In this document: positions 13,601 through 23,100 of the stretch, one piece after another
Numbering within the stretch: the stretch's first letter is position 1
How the letters are laid out: each line of letters begins with the position of its first letter
NCBI RefSeq assembly: GCF_040954835.1
Contig: NC_090711.1
Location: forward strand, 3,417,501-3,481,500
Direction of reading: 5' to 3'
From: Lepisosteus oculatus
Taxonomy: Eukaryota > Chordata > Actinopteri > Semionotiformes > Lepisosteidae
Length of the DNA stretch: 64,000 nt
The notes under the pieces: generated by a model
The model's database searches: none
Told to the model about the DNA's origin: nothing
The model's input: only the letters and a program-made list of their open reading frames with translations
Made by a program: the position numbers and the translations under genes

Positions 13601-14195
13601 TGAAATTCCTGAACCTGTTCCCTCTTGTGATTGCAGGACCCTCAGATTAAGGATATTTTGACCGCGTCCTCCAGTGCTATCACCATCACCGTCATGCCTA
13701 AAATCATCTTTGAGCACATGGTGAAACGGTAGGTCTGACGTGAGAATTAATACCAACTTCGTCACAGCTGGGCTGACGAGGAGCATGTGTACTATAGGGC
13801 TGCATCTTCATGGTCAGCAGTCCTGCTGGAGCTGCTCAGGAGCTCTGCGGTCTGAAGGTTTTTGATGCTGTTGCTAGAAAACGATCAAATACACTGTTTT
13901 TCTCTGCATAGGTGACGAGTGGAAGGGGAATAGGGATCAGAGAACTGGGGCAGCAGTGGTTAAGATTCTGGATTTGTAAATGCATTCAGATCCCAGATGA
14001 GATGCTGCACTTGTACCCTTGAGCAAGGCACTTCACCCAAGTCCCCAGCAGTAATGAAAGAGTGCAGATTTGTGCTGTTTTGTTACTTCGGCTGCTGGAG
14101 GTCATCTGAGACTGATCTGTTTTGCGTGGTTTTTTTGCAGAATGTCTGCAGGTCTGATAAAATCAGTGATGGACCACTCCATCCCTGAAGTGTGA
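4604..14195 (+). CDS. sdcbp2: Syntenin-2 (syndecan-binding protein 2), tandem PDZ scaffold
   Basis: Eight coding exons join in frame: 4604-4654, 5352-5445, 8772-8872, 11174-11335, 12176-12351, 12875-13046, 13637-13728, 14141-14195 (stop TGA 14193-14195). All introns are GT-AG. The product is 300 aa; human syntenin-1 has 298 aa. It begins [15 protein letters not shown], nearly identical to syntenins, and ends [11 protein letters not shown]1 spans about residues 115-194, with K-M-G-L-R-L as its carboxylate loop; PDZ2 spans about 199-275, with H-V-G-F-I-F. LYPxL motifs lie at residues 3-7 and 50-54; in syntenin-1 such motifs bind ALIX. Syntenins bind syndecan tails, phosphoinositides and ALIX at membranes and act in exosome formation. 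The segment around the second LYPxL (V-L-Y-P-D-L-Q-E-L), the E-H-M-V-K near the end, and the neighbours SNPH and RAD21L1 favour SDCBP2 over SDCBP. The first coding exon starts at 4600, so an upstream non-coding exon exists but was not located. Confidence 0.95.
6860..6960 (-). repeat. SINE/LINE tail with ATT-rich end, in SDCBP2 intron
   Basis: The stretch carries taataataataatgacaaca followed by cctttatttttatatagtgc and gctgctcaaagcgcttcaca, the signature of a retroposon 3' tail (reverse orientation) that ends in short ATT repeats. It sits in the large intron between exons ending 5445 and starting 8772. The downstream 7050-7140 part has a tRNA A-box-like stretch (tggctcagccggtag) that may be a second SINE head. 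Confidence 0.5.
7346..7376. repeat. GGA/GCT-rich simple repeat
   Basis: A run of about seven GGA units followed by gctgctgct lies in a GC-rich part of the SDCBP2 intron. It opens several overlapping reading frames with poly-E, poly-R or poly-S, all best explained by the low-complexity sequence. Confidence 0.7.
9358..9376. repeat. (CTG)6 microsatellite
   Basis: About six CTG triplets lie in the SDCBP2 intron between the exons ending 8872 and starting 11174. It is short and probably neutral. Confidence 0.8.
9890..10035 (-). mobile_element. tRNA-derived SINE head, minus strand
   Basis: On the minus strand this reads gcgtggcggtcagcaacgag, gggtcctgggatcaatttct (B-box region), then ggcatgttctccacatgtca. 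These are the landmarks of the tRNA-SINE copies at 2395 and 31441, in reverse orientation and without the body or tail. Confidence 0.6.
11650..11910 (-). mobile_element. Degraded CR1/L2-type LINE ORF2 fragment
   Basis: Minus-strand frames, broken by shifts, show pieces matching the LINE end seen at 125-448 and 25.0-25.2 kb, such as [17 protein letters not shown] and, further on, [11 protein letters not shown]. It lies in the SDCBP2 intron between exons ending 11335 and starting 12176. Confidence 0.45.
13190..13330 (+). mobile_element. tRNA-derived SINE head in SDCBP2 intron
   Basis: The landmarks cagtatcacagccccggggt, ctcgggttcgattccatcta, agtttgcatgtcctcctttt and gggttttcactgggtgctgt match the tRNA-SINE head and 5' body of the 31441 copy with many substitutions. 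It is truncated. Confidence 0.6.
13945..14045 (+). mobile_element. SINE fragment, second tRNA-derived family
   Basis: The stretch has gcagtggttaagattctgga, a B-box-like cagatcccagatgagatgct, then acccttgagcaaggcacttc. The last element is characteristic of a second fish tRNA-SINE family, different from the one at 2395. The copy ends about 95 nt before the last SDCBP2 exon. Confidence 0.6.
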
Positions 14196-14910
14196 GGAGA
14201 AGCCCAGGAGCCTCATCCACCAAGACATCCGAGGGGCTATCCAGGTGCTCCAGCTCCCACTCCCTGCTGTGTTCAACCACAGTCCCAACCCTAATATCTT
14301 CCAAGTTACATTTCTGTTCTGAATGTTCTAGATTTGATTTTTAGCTGCTTCATTTTTTATACACACAGGCGTAGATGATAGTCGAATATTCCTTCCAGCA
14401 AATGATTATTTTATTATACCACGGTGTCCAAAGTTTTGAGCCTTTATCCATGTTATTTTGAACACCCATGCATTGCTGTTCAACCTTCTGCCGATCCGAG
14501 GCGTCTGTGCTGGATGGAAAATGTGCTGGCTGTGTGGTGAAATGGCTGTGCAGTCACGCAGGCTTGAGATTAGGAACCTGTAAGATTAATGATTTGTCTA
14601 GTCTCATTGCACAGTGTTCTAGCAACACATGTAGGTAACCCCTGGCTGAAAAATGTTAAATAGCCTTTTCATCCTGGAGATAGACTTCGTATGCTAATTA
14701 CAAGTGAATAACATTTATTCTATTCATTGTTTCAGGAACTGTAAACCCAGTGTTACGTATGTTTGGAAATGTTTTTAGATTTTGTGTAACCACTGATGGC
14801 TACACAGGGATGGGATTTTCTGACATGCTGTTATACTTTACTTTGTATTAAAATTTCTTGATTTCTATTCAACTTTAAAAGAATAAACATCTTTCAAAAC
14901 TGTTTGTCCC
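14196..14910 (+). other. sdcbp2: SDCBP2 3'UTR
   Basis: This is the sequence from the stop codon to just past the AATAAA at 14882-14887. It is AT-rich, with no further exon or open frame. The end point is inferred from the signal. Confidence 0.7.
14882..14887 (+). terminator. sdcbp2: Poly(A) signal of SDCBP2
   Basis: A canonical AATAAA lies 687 nt after the SDCBP2 stop, the first perfect match downstream of it. Cleavage would fall near 14900-14910. Confidence 0.7.
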
Positions 14911-17900
14911 TAGTCAGTCCCCGTTAATCTTAATTTCTTAATCTTAATGTTTGAGAATTAAGAAATGAGATGGAAATGCAAAGCACTGTGCTGTCTCCAC
15001 CCCCATTACATGTAACACAAAGTGTACTAAATAGTGCTTAATATTTAATCATTTATTGATCAGCTTTTGAGTACACATGAGCAAATTAGAAAATACAGGA
15101 CACCCATATTTTCATGCTGTTTAATATAGATAGGCTTTGGGTTCTTTTATTATATAGTGTGGTGAAGTGACTATGGTACAAAATGAATGGAGATGTCTGT
15201 ACAGATGAATATTGCTGCCATATTTTTATTTTTACAGACATTAGCTCCAATATGTGTTTCCACATAGCTGATACAAAGGTATTCACAGACACAGCCAGTG
15301 ATTTAAAAGTTTAGCTTGGACATGTTCAGAAACACGCATAAACACATACATACTGTACGTGCAGAGGTACAACATGACTGACCAAGGCAGAGAGCACCCC
15401 CCTTCCACCAAACAGAACAGATCACACGTCTGCACGTCACACTGAACAGAACAAACCCCCCCCACTTCACAGGTAAGAGACTTAAGGCCAACAGTTAGAA
15501 ACAATTAATTCCCTTTCTCAACCTTCAGTACAGCAAACCATGACCCCTTACCGTGGAAATAGCAGGGGAAAAAATGAGTTTCCCATGCTACGTTAATTAT
15601 TTGGTGGCACAATGAATAATGTTTGAGAAATAGTCAGATTGCTAGAGAGCGTGGACTACGTAATTTGTGAGTTTTTTAGGAGTTGATGGGGAGGGGGGGC
15701 TGCTGGAACATGGTATTGGGAAGGATACCAGATAAATTAACCACCACTGTCACAGAATGTCAACAACACTCATAGAAAGACAAGACAATTTATATCCTAG
15801 CCTAATGTGAATGCTAACAGTTCCGAGATCACCCCTATTTGCGATTCAGCATTCCCCCGTCTTGTTAGTTCGCATCTAGAAAACATTTGGAAAGTGTAAC
15901 TTCTCTACTGTGAATGATTGTAATCTCAAAACAAAACTCGCCCAGGACAGGACATGGTCTTTGTTTGGAATATAAAAAGTATTGTGCTGTACAGGTTAAT
16001 TTAAATCTATCCATACCCACCACACACTTGATACCAACTCCCAGTTACTTGTGAAAAACGAGTCACTTTCACCCCTGGTAACGTGCACAAGCCTTCAATT
16101 CGGTGCTCAGATTCTGACACATTCAGGGTAGCAAGCCTTCCTGAAAACGAAAACTTCATTCCCGGTCCTCACACTTCTAGCCCTGTCCCACTGGAAAAGC
16201 TTTGACTCGCCGTGGCTAAATTCTGCCACACAGACTGTCTGAATCGAAGAATGCCGTTGCTAAAGACGAGTAAAGCAAAAAAACGTACAATCTTAAATTC
16301 TAAAGGCACCTAGCCAGAGTGAAATACATGTACCTGAAGAGCCTGTGTCTGACTAACACTCGTCTTTCAAGTGCTTAACATGGCCAGCTGGCCGGAGGAC
16401 ACAGCAAAATCTCAGAGCTGATAAAAAAAACAGCGTGATTTCCCAGGGTTTGAAAGAATTCTCCTGTTTTTGTTCAGTGGGCAATGTGTTGGGTAATTGC
16501 TAAGATTTTATACAATAATTTCACAGTCATAAAAAGTCTGTTGCCCCTGCTGCATTTCCAATTTTTTCAAACCTGAAAGCTGATACATACATCGCAGATA
16601 TGAGCTATGTCTCTATTGACGGATGAAGATGCATCACATCTTACCCTCGATGCTCAGCAGCAGTATTCCAGCTTGCCTGTGGTGCCACCTGCTGACCGAA
16701 AGGGAACATCAAGGCCTGGGCACACCTTAAAATCTGCCTGAGCTTTTTTTTTCCTCCCACTAGACCTCGTGTGTAATCCAGTTTGGGGTTTTCTTTACAG
16801 TTTTACACTGTACTTTAATAAACCGGTGCAATGAGTCACTATGAACTCCTTCTCCTTCTCAAGCAGGTTGCCAGGCTTTGGAAAGTGTCCATAATTCCTG
16901 TTTGGCTTGAGCAGTGGGCCTAGGAAGGAGAGTGACTGCCGTGCTCATCACTCCTAGACAATGACTGCGTTCATGTCTGTAAATTGTTTAATTGATACAG
17001 AAAAAAATTAATGCCCTGGTCATGAATATGGCTTTTAAACACATTTTGTACAAAACGTATGCTTAGAAAATTGGGAATGCACACGGTTGTAACAGTATAA
17101 ACCTTCATTAAAGAAAACCTTTTTTGTCTAGAATACTCCTGGATGCAAAAACCTAAAGCATTTTCGTGCAAGAATTTTTTTACAATGACGAGCGGCACCT
17201 TCCTTCCCAGTAACTCTTTATTGTGACATTGGTTGAGGCGATGGAGCACACTCCGAACAGACATCAAAACAGCCAGTCACGCTCAGAAAAATCGCAAAGC
17301 TAAAGCACAGAGGATTGTCAAGCGTCAAAGCTAATGTTGCACAAGTTTCGGAAAAAAAAAAGTGACAAAAGGCAACTATGTTTGTGTTTAGAGAGGATAG
17401 CTCTGTCAAGGACAGCTCCTCAATTTGAGACAAACCACACATAGCTCAGATTAAATATTCTGTGCAATAACAGCTACAAAATAAATTAATCAATCTCATC
17501 GGTTTGTAATATTAATTCTACACCACTGTTTTACAGTATATGAATTGGTTAACTCTTCACCTGGAACTCATTTACATATTTAAAAATAACCGCCCCTAGG
17601 AATCTAGGGGAGACATCCATCAAGAGACATGCAAAGCAAATCTAAATTTCAAGTAATAAAGTTCATAAAGTGATTTTACAGTGCAAATAAAAAGGACAGG
17701 TTTTGAAGAACAATATTTGGCATTTCAAAACTATAAATGACACACATTTTAGTATATTTTATCCTCTTCGATTTGGAAACTTAATAATCAACTGGTGCTG
17801 GTTTTTCCTGCTGTAAAGTTGGATTACCTTTCCTGGGGAAGCCTGCTCCGTAAAACGTGATATATTACACAAACAAAACAAGAGCAAACAAGCAACAGTG

Positions 17901-19559
17901 CTAAAAGAAAAAGTGGTTCGTTTTTTTAAAGATTAAACAGATATAGCAAAGAGCAACAGCTAACCGCACCATCTCTTAACATGAGCAATAAAAAAGGAAC
18001 AGGACTGATTCCTTTAAAGAGAGATTTTAGCATCCCCTCTGAACTCATACTTGTATCCCTAATTGATTCGGCCTATTGACAAGAGTGTTACTGGGACAGG
18101 TAGCGAGCTGTGTGCTGCTCCACAGCGATATCTGATGAAACCGCAATGTGACACTATCAATGAGGTGTTAACGGAGAGCTGTGGAAGATCAGCTACTGGA
18201 GACTCTCAGCAGATTTGTGTCGAGTGATCACATTTCCATTTCTTGACAAATTACAACTGATACAATCCTGTGTGCTCCCTCTAACTCCCCTGAAAGTGAG
18301 TAAAAGTGTGTATTAATCCTGCAAACAGAGCAGTAAGTTTATGTTCCTCAGCAGTCTTCCTCTACCTCTTCAGTTAGCAAAGTACCATGACAACACTGCG
18401 AACTCCAGCAGGGAATGTGGTTACAGGCCTGATGTATTTATTTCAGACATGCCACACGTTTCTGCTACCCTGCAAGCTGTCATGGACATCTATCTGATCA
18501 CAAGGCCTTCCCTTATTAGCTCTCTGTCCACTCTGTTCACAGAGCAGCAGAAACATTGTCTGTTCGGACCCCTGTAGACCTGTCTTCTAGGATAAAAGCA
18601 ACAATAAATAGGCACATTTATTGTTTAATTAACATCCTGCCAACTTTCACAAAACCTCCATACCATTCTTTGTTTACCTCTCATTCCCTGTAGATATTAG
18701 GCACAACAAAAGGTCATAAAGATTTCCTGGCATTAAATGCACACATAGCTCACCGTGCGAGAAAGAGAACTTCTCCCACTAGAAACCAAATACAAAACAC
18801 TCGCTGTTTGACTAGGTGGGTGCATAAACAATGCCGCATACCAGCTGCTGGTATCGGTCCCAAATCCGATGCCCATCAATATACTCTGTGTATGATTACA
18901 CATGCCTTCCAGCCCTTTCAGTAGACCACAGATTTCCAGAAGTGCTTTGTAGAGAAACCAAGATCTAAGATCTTGATGAAAAGGGGCCATATTAATGGCA
19001 TCAAAGCACTTCATACTGGATCAGCCAAAAATGTCTTCTCTTACGGTGGTACGGATGAATGTGCTACTTCAGTCTCAGTGCTGCAGCAGGGACTGCATGA
19101 TCCGTTGCACCTGAACTGGGTTTCCATAGCAGCAAATCACATGACAGGGTTTGTCCGCATGTGGTCCTGGGAGCTCCAGTCCAGTAAGTCTTAAAGGTCA
19201 CCAAAATCTCCTACTCCTAAAGAAACTGCCAGATATTTCAGCAGGTAAACCTACTGAATTAAGACAATTCTCATCCCTTGTATATGAGGGACATTCACTT
19301 TTCTGAACCACTTGATCCAAATTAACTTCTGGAATTGCTTGTGTGATAGTTACCTATAAAACCTACTAGCATGCGGTTCTCTCTAAGACGGCGAGGACAT
19401 ACCCCTGATTTAAAATCTTTAAGTCTAGAAAGATTTCAATCACCAGGGACCATGCATAGATAAAGTTCAGAAGAACCACCTTTTTGTACTTCAGCCATAA
19501 TCCATAGCGAATCTACCTATACACACATTTTCTTTACAGAAAATGGAAAGGAATTCTGG

Positions 19560-19755
19560 TCTGGGTCAGGGGAGTTCAGTCCTGGTCCAGGAGGGCAGGT
19601 GTCTCTGCAGGTTTTCTGGGTCTTTCTAATGCAACCTAAAGAGTTGGGAGAGAAGCTGTTACATTCCTCTAGTTAAGCCAATAATCAGTTTAGGTCGTTG
19701 AAACCTGAGCTGGGATGAAAACCTGCAGACACTCCTGACCCTCAAAGACCCGGGC
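19560..19755 (+). repeat. Interspersed repeat, 'cctggtccaggaggg' family
   Basis: It begins gttcagtcctggtccaggag and continues gtctctgcaggttttctggg, ending with cagacactcctgaccctcaa. Similar starts recur in this window at about 22420, 27920, 33510 and 60090 (+) and 46865 (-). This looks like a high-copy non-autonomous element, with no coding capacity. Confidence 0.55.
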
Positions 19756-20057
19756 TGGTACCACAGATTTAGAAGATTGACCATTCATGTCTCCCGATAC
19801 TTAAAATACTACTACTGCACAGTGTGAACATACACTGCCTGTGACTCTGGAAGATGGGTTCTGTAGGCAAAGACGCCCACATTCTACGCTGCCCAGTGAC
19901 TGCCAGACAGTGGGGCAGCAACCAGACCCATTGCCCTTTGCTATATCACCAACCTGACCTCCAAGCAGATCCGGCTCCCTTTGCACCGGGCTGAGATACA
20001 ATCAGTGTCAAAGCACAAGGCCCGTTGTCAGTCCCGGTGTCTCAGTGCAAATGTGGA

Positions 20058-20074
20058 GGGGGGGGGGGGGGGGG
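20058..20074. repeat. 17-bp poly-G (poly-C in SNPH mRNA)
   Basis: An uninterrupted run of 17 G on the + strand lies 40 nt past the SNPH stop codon, so the transcript would carry poly-C early in its 3'UTR. Assembly length of such runs is often unreliable. Confidence 0.85.
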
Positions 20075-20114
20075 ACGGTGGGAGGAAGGGAGGCAAGGGA
20101 GGGCGTCGCTCGGC

Positions 20115-23100
20115 TTAGATCTGGGAGCTCCTGTGAACGGGCTGGCCCCCGCTCATTTTACGAATGGAGTGCAGAGCCACCGTGCAGCAGCCCCGCAGCA
20201 GGGAGCTGATGTTGTAGACCGGCTGGCCCTGCCGCCGATGGCCCCGGCACAGCCAAGCCACAGTGGGCACGATGGGCACGGCCACGGCCAGCAGGTCCAC
20301 CAGGAAGTGGCGGCTCCAGTAGCTCTTCTGAGGGCTGCGGTCCTCCGAGGCCCCTCCACTGTCCTCCTCCTCCTCCTCCTCGCCTACCTCCACCACCTCC
20401 ACGCTGTATGCGGCCGTCTGCTGCTCCTTGGCGCTGGTGGGCTGGCTGGTTTGGGGGGTGGCTGCCTCCCCACTAGGGCCAGTCACCACCACAGACGTGC
20501 TGGGGTGGGAGGAGGTGAGGTCCACGGCACAGCTGAAAGAAGAGATCGGCGCCAGGCTGTGGTCCACATGAGTGGTGTCCATGTCCTCGGCGTCTTCGGA
20601 GATCCAGGTGGAGGTGGGACTGCAGGCCTGCGACTTCATCACCTTCTCCACGATGGTGTCCAGGTCCGGGTTGTACTGGACGAAGTCCGTCTGGATGGCT
20701 TGTTCCTTGAGGTCCTGGAAGAGGAGGTGGTGGGGGTGGCCGTTGTTGCTGCTCATCTCAACGCTGCTCTGGCCGCTCACCAGCTTCTCGTAGGTGGAGC
20801 TGTGGTGCAGCCGGGAGGCTGCTGTGCAGGACGTGAGCAGGGAAGCGTCCTCCAAGAAAAAGCCCGGCTCCAGGAGGTCCGTCCTGCTGGCGCTGTCCTC
20901 CCCGCCCGCAAAGCCGCTGTCCAAGGTCTCCTCCCCGTTGAAACTGGGGATGTCGTTGGCGTTCTTCTCGGGCGCCGCCTGGTCACTCAGCTTGGTGTAG
21001 GTGGAGCTGCGGGTGAGCGAGCGGGCGGGCGAGCCCCCCGCAGACTCCGAGATCAGGCCGCCCATCGCCTCCTCCTTGGGGGACCCGTTCTGGGCCAGCT
21101 CCATGCTGTGCAGAAGGGTCTCCAGCTTCTTGTTCTGGATGTTGATGTCCACGAAGTACTTCTGCACCCCCTTGTCCTTCTCCGTCAGGTTGCTCCTGAC
21201 CGTGTCGATGACCTGCTTCAGCTGCTTGATCTCCTTGCGGGCTTCCTTCAGAGCCAGCTGGGCCTCCACGCGGTGGCACTCCTCCTCTATCCAGTCCTCC
21301 TGCATCCTCGCCAGCTGGGTCTTCAGCTCCTCGATCTCGGTGTCCCTGCAAAAATACAGGCGGTCACAGTCCTGCACAGGAGCAGCAGGGGTGCTTCACA
21401 TGCAAACAGCTTGCACGGGAAAACAACTGTCAGCAAGCCTGCACAGCGCACCAATGAGGTTACTTGCACATACAGATGGGGCCTAAAACTGGCCCTTGGA
21501 CAACGACAGCACACAGCTCAAGGCACAGGTACTCAACAGATAATGCATCCAAGACATCACGGAGATCACACTGAGCCCATGTGACTTTAAAAGCACCGTT
21601 AGGAACCAGGTGATTGCTGAAAAAGTGCCTGTTACAAAACGCAAGTTATTTATTTATTTTTTTTACCAACAATGGCTTCACACTCAACTAGGAGATCATG
21701 CAAACTGCCAGTGCTCCTGAGAGTCTGGAACGGTTTCCTGTCTGGTGTTAGAAGAGCGAGGCCACTTCCTGAGGCACCCTGCTCTCTCCCTCTCTCACCG
21801 GTCCTGCAGCTTGTCCAGGGTCTCCTTCAGCCGGGCCCGCAGGTGCCGGATGCAGACCTCCTTCTGCTGCAGGGGGGTGAGGTACTGCTCCGGGGTGGGG
21901 GGCTTGATTCCGTGGTTGTCAGTGCAGGACGCGTACTTGACATGTCTTCTGGAAACACCCCCCGTGGGGAAGCACAAAGTTCACTGACAAAGCTTCGGAA
22001 GTGGCAAGTATTTAACCTTTGTCATTTAAATAAAACAAATGTTCTAATAAAAAAAAGTGTTTTTTTGTTTGCCAGTTCTTCAAATTACATTACAAAGGAA
22101 AATGTTCCAAAGGGCAAAACTTAGGTGACACAGTGGCACACAATCTGAGAGTTCGGGAAAAGGGACAGTAATCCTACGGGTTTCTCAGCTCTTGGATGGA
22201 AGACAGAGCTCAATTCAAAAACAAAATCCTAATCAAACCCATCACGCACTGTTCAACAGAAAATCTAAGCTATGGGCTGCTTGCTGATGTGCATCAGCTG
22301 TCTCAGGATGTGTGTGTATGGGGAGTCGCGCCGGTGAATCACACTACATTAAATGGGACGAAAACTGAGAGATGAAATGTGACACTGTTGCGGTTTTCCC
22401 AATGTCTTTACAGTATGTGAGGGCAGTCGAGTCCTGGTTCTGGAGGGTCAGTGCGTCTGTGGTGTGTCAGGCTCCCATCCAGACTCTGCTCGTGGACTTC
22501 CAGGTGTCTTAAAGCTACAGCAAACAAACCCTACCCAACGAAGCATTTAGGCTTGTGAAAGTCTCTAACCCAATCCTACGCAGGGAATTAGCACGACCAC
22601 CATTTATTTTCCTTGCATTGCCCACACATTTCACATCAGCCCCTCCCTCCAAAATGCTTGCTTTAGCTCAAGTCGAGCAGCAAATAATTTCTCACTCCCA
22701 ACACCCGCTCTGGTGCGTAGAGAGGTGGCTGGTGCAGAATGGGTGAAGCGGGTCCCTTCCTCTGTGGAAAACACCGAGGGATTCTTCTGGATCAGATCAG
22801 ACGTGCAAACCAGAAATGCAAGGAAAAGCATCAGTGCTTGATAATGCCTGAATTACAGTGGGATCTGAATTCTTGGTTAGATATCATGAGGGCACATCGC
22901 TCTTAACATCTGTGCAGGATGGCTCGTTGGGGAAACCAGGGCTTGTGACGCCACGGGCTACAAGCTGGGATGGGCGGGACGGGTGTCCTTACCTGGGGGT
23001 GGGGCTGCCATCGCTGCCTTTGCACGAGCCGGAGTTGCTGCTGCTGCTCAGAGAGGAGGTGCCGTAGGCGTCCCGAATGCTGACCTGGGAGGCCGGGCGT

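Larger units (their letters stand above)
15052..20114 (-). other. snph: Putative long 3'UTR of SNPH
   Basis: Minus-strand AATAAA signals (TTTATT on +) lie at 18617-18622, 17217-17222, 15225-15230 and 15052-15057. There is no coding exon in these 5 kb, and only one recognisable repeat (about 19560-19755). Mammalian SNPH mRNAs have a 3'UTR of several kb, so the most distal signals are plausible ends; that would put the SNPH and SDCBP2 3' ends about 150 bp apart, tail to tail. Which signal is used cannot be read from sequence. Confidence 0.5.

Noticed and set aside
20025..21584. 519-aa open frame on the + strand opposite SNPH
   Set aside because: It lies antisense to the SNPH last coding exon. 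Its composition follows the GC-rich codons of the real gene, and the opposite strand matches syntaphilin throughout.
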